Shown piece after piece: positions 36,036 through 44,207 of a stretch of DNA of 64,000 bases; within the stretch, counting starts at the first letter, position 1, and every line of letters begins with the position of its first letter. Source of the stretch: Flagellimonas sp947499585 (GTDB taxonomy: Bacteria > Bacteroidota > Bacteroidia > Flavobacteriales > Flavobacteriaceae). The stretch is from assembly GCF_044596045.1 (NCBI RefSeq), contig NZ_CP138995.1, positions 1,240,001 through 1,304,000 of the forward strand, in the 5' to 3' direction. A program made the position numbers and the translations under genes. The notes under the pieces are model-generated. The model was not told the origin of the DNA. It worked only from the letters and a program-made list of their open reading frames with translations, and made no database searches.

Positions 36036-36103
36036 ATTATAAATTAGTTGGCTAAATATAGACATGTCAATTTTCCTAAGTTTTTTTTCCGAATTATAAA
36101 TTA
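36036..36103. repeat. Repeated AT-rich 11-mer in the divergent promoter region
   Basis: ATTATAAATTA occurs at 36036-36046 and 36093-36103 within the 114-bp gap between the TonB receptor gene and the divergent unknown gene. Low-complexity sequence makes chance likely, but the place fits a shared operator. Confidence 0.25.
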
Positions 36104-36139
36104 TATTTTAGTAATTCCATTTAATTAAACTGGAAAATA

Positions 36140-37384
36140 ATGGAAAATATTTTGGAAAGGCATGATAGCGAAACATTACTCCTAACGAAGCAGGTATTTA
36201 CCGTGCTCCTAAATAAAGTGATAACACATTTTAAAGAATCTCATAAAATAGAAGGGAAATACAAAGATTCCCAGCTGTATGGTTTTGGAAACTATGATAC
36301 GGAAAAGGCCAATCTAAAGAACGATTTGGAATTAGTTCTTCGAGGGTATGTAAACGGAAAGTACTTGTACAACAAGCTTAGGGAATCATCTTCGGGTAAA
36401 CCAGTTATTAAGATTAGTAGAGAATATAGGTCTCTATTTTTTAATTATTTGGGATACAGAGATGTCATCGAGTTTATTAAAAGTGATTTGTTCTCACCAA
36501 AGCAGCGGGATAAACAATTTGATCTACTCAATAAAAGGGGTAGTTTGATTGACCACTATTATGTGTGCTACTATTTTGGCGAAGACAACAAGATGAATAA
36601 AGGTCAGGTAATTATTTACAATGATTGGAAAACGGTGGAAATGATATATGTATATGTTGATGAAAATGGATCTAGGGGCGTGTACATCTTTTACGGAACC
36701 ATTAATCAAAGTGAGGATTTTGCCCATTTTGACACAAAATATTTTGTAGGAAACAAGAAGAGTGAAGGAGCAAAGTTCATTTTTTTCATTGGTAAGTCAT
36801 CTCCCAATGAAAGACATTATCTAATCGGAACATATTCAGGATTTGACAAATACGACAGGGCGATAGCGGGAAAAATGATTTTAAAAAAATTCGATACCAA
36901 AGCAGAGATTGAGGAGGAAGTAAATGATAAGTTGTTTGACCCCATTATTTGCCAAGAGTTAAATAAAGTTAGGCTAGTTGTGGAAAGCAACATTAGAAAA
37001 AACCCTCTTAGATTTTCCAAGAAAAGCCCATATGCCCAAGTCTTAACTAAGTCGGCGGGAGATTATGTTTTTGATTTCAAAATAGAAGGAAAAAGTTATA
37101 GTATAAATCTTAAAATTGAAAAACACCATTATAATATTGTGAGTTTGAATGATTCCGTAATTATAGAAGATGACAGAGTTCTTGCACTAAACAAAGGGCA
37201 GATACTTAACTTGGATTTTTCGGTTTCCGGAATGTTCCATCTTCAAAAAACATCCGTTTACATCAATGCCATAGATTTCATTAATAAAAATAGGGGTGTA
37301 GAAGGACAGTTTAATGGCGTGGATATAAACAATAATATTGTTTCTGGCATTGTCTATATTTCAAAGTTTAATGTAATTAAATGA
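36140..37384 (+). CDS. Conserved-looking protein of unknown function, divergent from the hyu operon
   Basis: A 414-residue protein I do not recognise. It has no signal peptide or membrane helix. The first 100 residues are mainly helical and charged. The middle (about 140-260) is strand-rich with GQVIIYNDWKTVEMIYVYV, GVYIFYGTINQSEDFAHFD and HYLIGTYSGFDKYDRAIAGKMILKKF, reminiscent of a small beta-barrel or ligand-binding domain. The C-terminal 100 residues are also beta-rich. No helix-turn-helix or catalytic motif stands out. It is transcribed away from the TonB receptor gene with 114 bp between starts and is the only regulator-like candidate near the hyu operon, but that is context only. Codon usage looks like the neighbours. 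Confidence 0.7.
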   Translation: MENILERHDSETLLLTKQVFTVLLNKVITHFKESHKIEGKYKDSQLYGFGNYDTEKANLKNDLELVLRGYVNGKYLYNKLRESSSGKPVIKISREYRSLFFNYLGYRDVIEFIKSDLFSPKQRDKQFDLLNKRGSLIDHYYVCYYFGEDNKMNKGQVIIYNDWKTVEMIYVYVDENGSRGVYIFYGTINQSEDFAHFDTKYFVGNKKSEGAKFIFFIGKSSPNERHYLIGTYSGFDKYDRAIAGKMILKKFDTKAEIEEEVNDKLFDPIICQELNKVRLVVESNIRKNPLRFSKKSPYAQVLTKSAGDYVFDFKIEGKSYSINLKIEKHHYNIVSLNDSVIIEDDRVLALNKGQILNLDFSVSGMFHLQKTSVYINAIDFINKNRGVEGQFNGVDINNNIVSGIVYISKFNVIK

Positions 37385-37747
37385 TGGCATTGACTTAAGT
37401 ATATCTGACGAATTTTGACACCAATAATTTTACTTGAGTTTACCGATTAAATACTATTAATATATCGTGAATTAAGTAACTCTTTTATATGTCAAACAGA
37501 TCCGTTTTGGTCATCATCTAAACTCTTCCATTCCTCCAGTGTTCAAATAAGAATGAGCAAAAACCACCATGACCATAAAACCGCCAATTGAAAGAACGAA
37601 TGAAGAAAGCTGTTGAAGTCCTGAAAAAATTCGTTTTATTAAACTTTTGAAAAACCAGCAAAACGCTTCAAAGTAATGCATTAGCGGAAAGCATTTATAA
37701 TCTTGGGATTTTCTACTTTGAGAAATGATTCGAAAGAAATCAACTTT
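37385..37747. other. 363-bp region without a convincing gene
   Basis: I find no ORF above about 20 codons with a plausible start, no RNA gene and no clear hairpin with a T run. Short lysine-rich readings on the plus strand around 37553-37700 are interrupted by stops in every frame and could be decayed coding sequence. Confidence 0.5.
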
Positions 37748-38062
37748 TTAAAAGCGTTTATTGTTAAACTCTACATATTCATTTCTAATATTCTTATAAA
37801 GAATACCCAATCTTTGGTGAAAATCCTCGGTCATGGTTATCTGAAATTGTTTTATACCAATTTGTAGGTGCATTTGTTCGTCGATTTGACCATGTAAGAA
37901 ATCATAATCATAGGCCAATCCATAACAGGTTTCAGTAGGTTGGGCTGCAAAGAACAGTTTTTTTGAACCCTCGTTGGAGCATGAATAATGGACTATAAAG
38001 GAAATACTCTTATAATGTCTAACATATTCATTTATCTTTAAAGGACCATTTTCCATACCCAT
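37748..38062 (-). CDS. Small hypothetical protein
   Basis: A 104-residue ORF with ordinary composition, ending KNIRNEYVEFNNKRF. No signal peptide, membrane helix or known motif is visible; it contains a strand-like ISFIVHYSC and a helical C-terminus. Two alternative starts exist: ATG at 38062 or two codons later. It lies alone between two gene-poor stretches, with a 259-bp gap to the sulfatase gene end at 38322. It could be real or a remnant; confidence is low. Confidence 0.4.
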   Translation of the reverse strand: MGMENGPLKINEYVRHYKSISFIVHYSCSNEGSKKLFFAAQPTETCYGLAYDYDFLHGQIDEQMHLQIGIKQFQITMTEDFHQRLGILYKNIRNEYVEFNNKRF

Positions 38063-38321
38063 GGTTTTTTCATTGATTATTGGCTTTGTATTGCGAGTAA
38101 TCTGTTTGTAACACTATTTAATTTATACTATAGTCTCAGATTTTTGATTCTTAATCGCTAAGAATTGATTTTTATGGGATTATTGGTTATTGTTGCCCGA
38201 ACAGGAAAGATTCCAAAACTCAGAACTATTCTGCGTCCAAACTTGTTAATATCTCCAATGGAAAACAGATACTTAATCAACGATAAATTCGTCCTTCGTC
38301 CTGAATTTTGAAGTATTACAG

Positions 38322-39947
38322 TTAATCTTGAACATCAGAAAGCAATCCATCTTCAATCAAAGGAATCCTAAATCGTTCTATCTCCGCGTCGACATGTTCA
38401 TCCTTAAAAATGTTGGCTGCTTTTTCAATGATTTCTGGATGTTGGTGGGCAATATTGTTCAATTCTTCAGGATCTATGCTAAGATCGTATAGTTCTAAAG
38501 TTGGTTCTTTTTTTGGATTCTTGAGATTTTGCCTGATTACTTTCCAATCCCCTATTCTTATAGCAACTTGTCCTCCGTATTCAGGATACTCCCAAAACAA
38601 AAAATCATGTTCAGATTGATTTTCTTGCCCCAACAAGGTGGGTAAAAAACTAATACCATCGGTTTTATCAGGATTTTCAATATTGTTAAGGTCCAATAAG
38701 GTTGCCATTAAGTCATATTGAGCAGAAATATGATTGGTTGTGCTGCCAGGCTTAATGTGATTTGGCCATGAAGCAATCATTGGAACACGAATTCCACCTT
38801 CGTACACAAAACCTTTACCTCTTCCATATTCTTCGCCAAAAATACCTGAACTGTCAAAAAATTCACCATCCGTACCGCCAGAATAGGTTACTCCATTATC
38901 CGAAGTGAACATGATAATGGTATTTTCATAGAGCCCATTTTTTTTAAGGTGTTCAACAAGCTTCCCTACATTTTCATCTAAATAAGAAATCATGGCGGCA
39001 TATCCTGCTCTTGGATTTTGATGTGGATAATAACCTATTTCTCCTAAATATGGTTCCTCTTTCCCGAACTTTTCTTTATAATAATCCACCCATTTTTGGG
39101 GAGCTTGGATTGGATTGTGGGGTATAGGCGTTGCCCAATAGAAAAAGAAAGGATTTTCTTTGTTTTCAGAGATGAAACCCAACATTTCATCAAACATTAA
39201 ATCAGGGGTATAATCGTTTAGGTTGTAATCTTTGTAATTTGATGGGTCATTAGGGTCTGCGCCTTCAGCTAACTTTTTACTTGGTGGAATGGTATCGTTG
39301 TTAAGGTGGACTCTGTTTTCATTCTTATATAGATGTACAGGGTAATAGGTATGTGCTTGTCTTTGGCAATTGTATCCATAGAAAAAATCAAAACCCATCT
39401 TGGTTGGAATTGCATCGGTATGAGGCGCTCCTAGTCCCCATTTCCCTACCATTCCCGTTGTATATCCATTTTCTTTTAACAATTTTGGAAACAATACCGT
39501 AGATGAAGGAATTGGTCTTTGACCCTCTAAAGTAGAGTCTAGAACGACAGCTTTGTAATTCCAAACATTTCCTCTTTCATTCCATTCATCATTGCCTCTT
39601 ATGTAGGCATGTCCAGAATGTTTACCTGTCATTAGCATGTATCTTGCGGGAGCGCAAACAGGAGCTCCGGTATAATGTTGTGTAAATAGCATCCCGTTCT
39701 TGGCCAGAGCATCAATGTGTGGAGTTTCAATCTTTTCTTGACCATAAGTGCCCAATTCACCATATCCCAAATCGTCGGCAAGGATGTAAATGATATTTGG
39801 TTTTTCCGTTTTGACCTCTGCTTCTGTATTGTCTTTACACGAACTCATCATAAGGCCAAAAAAGAGAGCTGGCAACAAGAGCATGATTGTATTGATAGAT
39901 TTGAAATAGATCGAATCTGTTGAGAAAGAATGGAATTTCATGTTCAT
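38322..39947 (-). CDS. Sulfatase, S1 formylglycine type (lipoprotein)
   Basis: A 541-residue lipoprotein (lipobox MMSSC, Cys37) with an alkaline-phosphatase-like sulfatase fold. The metal-binding start NIIYILADDLGYGELGTYG is followed by the modification site Cys98-Ala-Pro-Ala-Arg102, where Cys becomes formylglycine. Further motifs are GKWGLGAPHTDAIP and FTSDNGVTYSGGTDGEFF. The C-terminal subdomain (about 440-520) shows AIRIGDWKVIRQN. It hydrolyses sulfate esters on a sugar; the position of the sulfate is unknown. It is the last gene of the GH109-sus operon, 18 bp after the metallopeptidase gene. No sulfatase-maturing enzyme is in the window. Confidence 0.92.
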   Translation of the reverse strand: MNMKFHSFSTDSIYFKSINTIMLLLPALFFGLMMSSCKDNTEAEVKTEKPNIIYILADDLGYGELGTYGQEKIETPHIDALAKNGMLFTQHYTGAPVCAPARYMLMTGKHSGHAYIRGNDEWNERGNVWNYKAVVLDSTLEGQRPIPSSTVLFPKLLKENGYTTGMVGKWGLGAPHTDAIPTKMGFDFFYGYNCQRQAHTYYPVHLYKNENRVHLNNDTIPPSKKLAEGADPNDPSNYKDYNLNDYTPDLMFDEMLGFISENKENPFFFYWATPIPHNPIQAPQKWVDYYKEKFGKEEPYLGEIGYYPHQNPRAGYAAMISYLDENVGKLVEHLKKNGLYENTIIMFTSDNGVTYSGGTDGEFFDSSGIFGEEYGRGKGFVYEGGIRVPMIASWPNHIKPGSTTNHISAQYDLMATLLDLNNIENPDKTDGISFLPTLLGQENQSEHDFLFWEYPEYGGQVAIRIGDWKVIRQNLKNPKKEPTLELYDLSIDPEELNNIAHQHPEIIEKAANIFKDEHVDAEIERFRIPLIEDGLLSDVQD

Positions 39948-39965
39948 TTTTTTAAAGAAATATTA

Positions 39966-41630
39966 TTATTCCGAAATGATATCGATTTCGTTTAAGATAA
40001 GATTTTCCTCTGTTCCGGAGGGAATGTATACCTGACTTATCAAAATTCTTAAATATTGTGAACTAACACTGTTGTCTAAGTTGATTTTAGCTTCTGTCAA
40101 ACCATTGGATAGAGACATTTCTTTAACCGTTGTGAAACTTATACCATCATTGCTTGTTTGAATGACTACATTCTTTGGTCTATAATTGGTCCCCGCTCTG
40201 TCTGAAAACAGGTAAACTCCGCTAAAAGTCATTGAGTTTGCCATGTCGATGGTAATCTCATGAGGTCCACTATCTGCTATATTATAAGGATAGTTTGAAT
40301 GCCAGTAAGATGATAAATCACTATCTAGCATAGTAGTGGCAACACGGTCGGGATTTGGACTTGTTGTATTGGCTAATATAGTCCAGTTACTTCTATCACG
40401 TAACACAAATGGGGTATATGCGGCAATAACGTCATCATTGGGGATTTTTGTTGTTAAATCTATGGTATAGGCATAACCTCCTATTTTTTGCCTGTTGCCA
40501 TTTTTTGCAATAGCGTTGAATGTGAGCTGTATATCATTTTTCGTCTCATCCTTATATTCATTAAAAAGGTCGCTGTACGGAATCCGCAGACTGAAATTGT
40601 ATTCATTTATGTTTCCAGTGGGTTCAAGTACTGTCGTAAAGGTTATGTCATCGTAATTATCACCCCCGCCTGCAGGAAAACCGTCATGTCCAACATAGAT
40701 ATGATTTAATACCGCAGGAGATGTAACAGTACCTTGTACCATCAAGGAGTTGTTAGTTTCATCTTTCTCTACCGTATATCCCAAAAATTCGGCACTAACA
40801 TCAGTGGCATAATATGGAATATTGTCTTTTGTATTAAAAGCTTCACATACATTTAGGATAGCCGAACTCGATGCGGTTAGAAAAACACGTTCAGAACCAT
40901 CATTTTGATAAGTGTGATTTCCAAATGACATTAAAGAAACTTTCGGCAAATCTGAACCCTTATGTGCGCAATGTGGCAGATTGAGACCATGCCCTAGTTC
41001 ATGCATGATACCGCCCAATCGGTCACAGTTCATAAGTTGAAAATCACCAATGGATTTTCCAGTCGGGACTAGTTTAAAATCATCTGTATTGGCAAAAGCT
41101 ATTTTATTGATTCCGTAAAAAGGAACGCCACTATCCCTAAAACCTAGAACAAATGTATGGGTTCCTTGTTTGGTGTTTGGGTTGGCAGCAAAATACTGGT
41201 CAATTTCGTTAAGGATTTCGTTATGTCCTTGGTAAGATGTGGATGCAAGCCTGCCTTGTACTAAATGAATTCTTGCCTTGCCTTGTTGATTTGTAACCAA
41301 ACCAAAGGTTTTTTTGCCATATCCGTTGAGCTCCATTTGAAGTTCAAACCACTGTTGCACATAGACCATCATATTTCCGACTTCATTCAATAATCCCTCA
41401 TTTACTGTATAATCTGTAGGATTAAAGAAGACCACATTTAAAGCGTATTGATTATTTGGGCTAACATTCCAAATGTCCTCCTCTGAAGTTTCGGGTTCTT
41501 TGGATTCTTTTGGTTTTTCACTACTAGTTGGCGGAGTGTTGGTTTCAACACTATCTGATGAGCAAGAGCCAAAGAAAAATGCCAAAGAAAACAACAAATG
41601 ATATATTGATTTCATCGAATTTATATTCAT
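39966..41630 (-). CDS. Metzincin-like metallopeptidase lipoprotein with C-terminal discoidin-type domain
   Basis: A 554-residue lipoprotein (lipobox FGSCSS, Cys23) with a Pro/Ser/Glu/Lys-rich linker to about residue 50. The peptidase domain contains HELGHGLNLPH: zinc ligands His210, His214 and His220 and catalytic Glu211. Met234 in SLMSFG is a probable Met-turn. The metzincin glycine of HExxHxxGxxH is Asn here. A beta-rich middle region follows. Residues about 415-554 resemble an F5/8-type-C (CBM32-like) domain: VATTMLDSDLSSYWHSNYP and YLRILISQVYIPSG. It probably cleaves a glycoprotein outside the cell. The start overlaps the preceding sulfatase stop by four bases. Confidence 0.8.
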   Translation of the reverse strand: MNINSMKSIYHLLFSLAFFFGSCSSDSVETNTPPTSSEKPKESKEPETSEEDIWNVSPNNQYALNVVFFNPTDYTVNEGLLNEVGNMMVYVQQWFELQMELNGYGKKTFGLVTNQQGKARIHLVQGRLASTSYQGHNEILNEIDQYFAANPNTKQGTHTFVLGFRDSGVPFYGINKIAFANTDDFKLVPTGKSIGDFQLMNCDRLGGIMHELGHGLNLPHCAHKGSDLPKVSLMSFGNHTYQNDGSERVFLTASSSAILNVCEAFNTKDNIPYYATDVSAEFLGYTVEKDETNNSLMVQGTVTSPAVLNHIYVGHDGFPAGGGDNYDDITFTTVLEPTGNINEYNFSLRIPYSDLFNEYKDETKNDIQLTFNAIAKNGNRQKIGGYAYTIDLTTKIPNDDVIAAYTPFVLRDRSNWTILANTTSPNPDRVATTMLDSDLSSYWHSNYPYNIADSGPHEITIDMANSMTFSGVYLFSDRAGTNYRPKNVVIQTSNDGISFTTVKEMSLSNGLTEAKINLDNSVSSQYLRILISQVYIPSGTEENLILNEIDIISE

Positions 41631-43048
41631 GACCTTTTTATGATTGGTTCTTGATATGCGTCATTGATTTCATGTGGTATCGGCGCGTTGGTGTCGGCTC
41701 TCCATATTTCCAATAACTCTAATAATTCCTCAGCTTTTTCCGGCAAGGCTTTGGCTAAATTGTTTCTTTCTCCCAGGTCATCTTCTAAATTGTAAAGTTC
41801 CAAGGCGTTGTCTTCAAAATAATGGTGCAGTTTCCATTTACCATATTGGACCACCGATCCTGGACGTGTTCTAAACTTTGGATCACGATTCTCATTTTCC
41901 TTTGTGATGGCCTGTAAATAAACAGGAAAGTGCCAGAATAGGGGTCGTGTTTCCAAAACTTCATTTTTTAATAGGATAGGATATAAGCTCTTTCCATCCA
42001 ATCTTAAATTGCCAGGTGAATCAATATCAGCAATCTCCAACAAGGTGGGGTAGATATCTAGATGGGAAATAGGGGTCTTATCTACTTTACCCTTATCTAT
42101 TTTGCTTTCCCAAATAATGAAAAAGGGTACTCTAATACCTCCTTCATAGTAACTCCCTTTACCTGATCTTAGGGGGTGTTGGTTACTAACAAAGAACAAC
42201 CCTCCGTTGTCCGAGGTAAATATGATAATTGTGTTCTTAAAACGATCTGTTTGTTTTAAGAATGAAATTAATTTTCCGATATTGGTATCCACATCCTCAA
42301 TCATGGTCGCATATTTGGGATTGCTTCTTCCTTCAATTTTCTCTTTGGTCTGATATTTTTCCAATAAGGAATCTATGGGTTGAATAGGGGTATGCACGGC
42401 ATAGGGAGCATAATTAACAAAGAATGGTTTATCCTTGTTTTCAATAGAGTCAATAAGTCTATCCATAATGACCCCGGTTAAGCGTTCACCCTTCGGAGCT
42501 TTGATATCTAGATTTTTATAAGGAGCGTAGTAACTTGATGGGTGTCCGGCATGACTTCCACCTATATTCGTGTCGAATCCATTTTGCAAGGGGTTGTCGG
42601 ACAAGTGCCATTTCCCGGCATGAATGGTATGGTAGCCATTTTTTTTAAGCAATTCAGGAATCAATAAAAACTTTTCGGATATATTCGTCTTATTAACTGT
42701 TGGAATTAATTTTCGATCCTTGGATTTTCCTCTTTCGGAACTTCCAACCGTAAAAATACCATGTCGTTGGGTCCATTTTCCGGTCATTAAACTTGCCCTG
42801 CTCGGTGCACAATTAGCCGCCGCCGCGTAGGCATTGGTAAATATAGTTCCTTGCTTAGATAGGGCATCTATTGTGGGAGTTTCATAAAAATTACCATCCA
42901 TATATGAAGGTTCTCCCCACCCCATATCATCTATATTTATTATTATGATATTGGGTTTGGTTTGGGCAGAGGTATTTGACGGCTGACTTGTTTGACATCC
43001 CACCAAACCAAAAAAGATACTTACAAATATTACAATCTTAATTCTCAT
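41627..43048 (-). CDS. Sulfatase, S1 formylglycine type (lipoprotein)
   Basis: A 473-residue lipoprotein (lipobox LVGC, Cys18). It shows the sulfatase start NIIIINIDDMGWGEPSYM, the modification site Cys80-Ala-Pro-Ser-Arg84 (the classical CxPSR form), HAGKWHLSDNPLQNGFD, IIFTSDNGGLFFVSNQHPLRSGKGSYYEGGIRVPF and a closing ALELYNLEDDLGERNNLA. It differs clearly from the sulfatase at 38322, so the two probably remove sulfate from different positions. It is the first gene after an intercistronic hairpin and overlaps the metallopeptidase start by four bases. Confidence 0.93.
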   Translation of the reverse strand: MRIKIVIFVSIFFGLVGCQTSQPSNTSAQTKPNIIIINIDDMGWGEPSYMDGNFYETPTIDALSKQGTIFTNAYAAAANCAPSRASLMTGKWTQRHGIFTVGSSERGKSKDRKLIPTVNKTNISEKFLLIPELLKKNGYHTIHAGKWHLSDNPLQNGFDTNIGGSHAGHPSSYYAPYKNLDIKAPKGERLTGVIMDRLIDSIENKDKPFFVNYAPYAVHTPIQPIDSLLEKYQTKEKIEGRSNPKYATMIEDVDTNIGKLISFLKQTDRFKNTIIIFTSDNGGLFFVSNQHPLRSGKGSYYEGGIRVPFFIIWESKIDKGKVDKTPISHLDIYPTLLEIADIDSPGNLRLDGKSLYPILLKNEVLETRPLFWHFPVYLQAITKENENRDPKFRTRPGSVVQYGKWKLHHYFEDNALELYNLEDDLGERNNLAKALPEKAEELLELLEIWRADTNAPIPHEINDAYQEPIIKRS

Positions 43049-43100
43049 GAAATTATGCCTAATGGTATCACATGGTGGGTTAAATCCCTTAAAAGAAAGA

Positions 43101-43142
43101 ATGCCCGAACAACCAACCTGTTAGGGGAACGTTTTCGGGCAT
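43101..43142 (-). terminator. Intercistronic hairpin between the LamG lipoprotein and sulfatase genes
   Basis: ATGCCCGAA (43101-43109) pairs with TTCGGGCAT (43134-43142), a 9-bp GC-rich stem with a 24-base loop. On the minus strand it is followed by TCTTTCTTTT. It lies in the only large gap (128 bp) inside the operon. It probably acts as a partial terminator, so that GH109/SusCD/LamG are made in excess of the enzymes behind it. Confidence 0.65.
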
Positions 43143-43176
43143 CTTTACAAAAGAACTAACTCAAACTAAACTATTT

Positions 43177-44184
43177 TTACTTAATCTCACTTAAGATTCT
43201 AACTTCATCAGATGTTAATACAGTATCAAAAATTCGAACATCGTCTATTGCGCCCTGAAATATTGAACCTCCCAATTGAGATCCAATATTAATGTCAGTC
43301 TCTCCGGTGTTACCAGTGTTGAGTACTGTAATTCCAGATATGGTAAAATCTTCAACACCATCAACGTATAACTTTATGGTGTCTCCATCATAGGTATATG
43401 CCACGTGGTGCCACTCACCATCATTAACTGTTGTATTGCCGTTATGACCACCTCCTTGGTATTCGAACCTAATTACTCCACTGCTTTGATATTTAAAAGA
43501 AGAACGACTGAATGTTCCTGTATTTCCCCAATGTACTAGTGCTGAAGTAGACCCATGAGTTGTTTTTACCCACAAAGCAACAGATCTACTACCTGCTCCA
43601 TTAATTCCTGTATATCCTGGTACGGTAAGGGCATTTGAGCCTGTAAAAACATATGAACCACCACCTCCCGGTCGTATGTCATATGTCTCAGCTCCAGCAG
43701 ATGTAGCTGTAATATCTTGCAAGCCTTTATCCAAATCGCTATTAAGGTTATCTTCAAAAGTGTACCTTATCTGGGCTTTGATATCGATATCTATTATAGG
43801 AGGGGCGGTGATTTCAATATGTCCTTCCATAAAGACTTCTCCACCGCCAATGGAATTTCGTACCCTTAACGTAACATCATATACACCTGATGATTCATAG
43901 AGTACGGTCGGACTTGCTTCATTTGTATAACTTGGCGTTGCACCTGGTAAAACCCAAGTATAAAGACTTGGAGAATTAATTGAAGTATTGGTGAATGTTA
44001 CCGTACTTCCTGCTTCAACTGATGTGGCAGATGCTGAGAATGATGCTTGGGGTAACAGCGCAGAATCAACATTGGATTCTTCCGGATAGCCATCATCATT
44101 ACGCGCACATGAGCCTAAAGTCAATAGAAATATTGTCAGAAGACCAAAACTTCTTACTATTAAAACTATATTATTACTTTTCAT
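43177..44184 (-). CDS. PKD + LamG surface lipoprotein (putative glycan-binding protein)
   Basis: The start chosen is ATG 44184 (MKSNNIVL), giving 335 residues; the upstream in-frame GTG at 44214 would overlap SusD and is unlikely. The lipobox is LTLGSC, followed by acidic residues. Next comes a PKD domain (about 45-125: FSASATSVEAGSTVTFTNTS and YESSGVYDVTLRVRNS). A LamG/concanavalin-like domain follows (about 145-330: RSVALWVKTTHG, NDGEWHHVAYTYDGDTIKLYVDGVED, GAIDDVRIFDTVLTSDEV). In SusCD loci, lipoproteins in this position act as surface glycan-binding proteins. No catalytic residues are seen. It is the fourth gene of the operon. Confidence 0.82.
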   Translation of the reverse strand: MKSNNIVLIVRSFGLLTIFLLTLGSCARNDDGYPEESNVDSALLPQASFSASATSVEAGSTVTFTNTSINSPSLYTWVLPGATPSYTNEASPTVLYESSGVYDVTLRVRNSIGGGEVFMEGHIEITAPPIIDIDIKAQIRYTFEDNLNSDLDKGLQDITATSAGAETYDIRPGGGGSYVFTGSNALTVPGYTGINGAGSRSVALWVKTTHGSTSALVHWGNTGTFSRSSFKYQSSGVIRFEYQGGGHNGNTTVNDGEWHHVAYTYDGDTIKLYVDGVEDFTISGITVLNTGNTGETDINIGSQLGGSIFQGAIDDVRIFDTVLTSDEVRILSEIK

Positions 44185-44207
44185 GTTTTGTCGATTTTTA
44201 GTTTGGT

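Noticed and set aside
38174..38311. 45-codon plus-strand ORF downstream of the sulfatase gene
   Set aside because: No recognisable motif and no supporting signals; in a stretch that looks otherwise non-coding.
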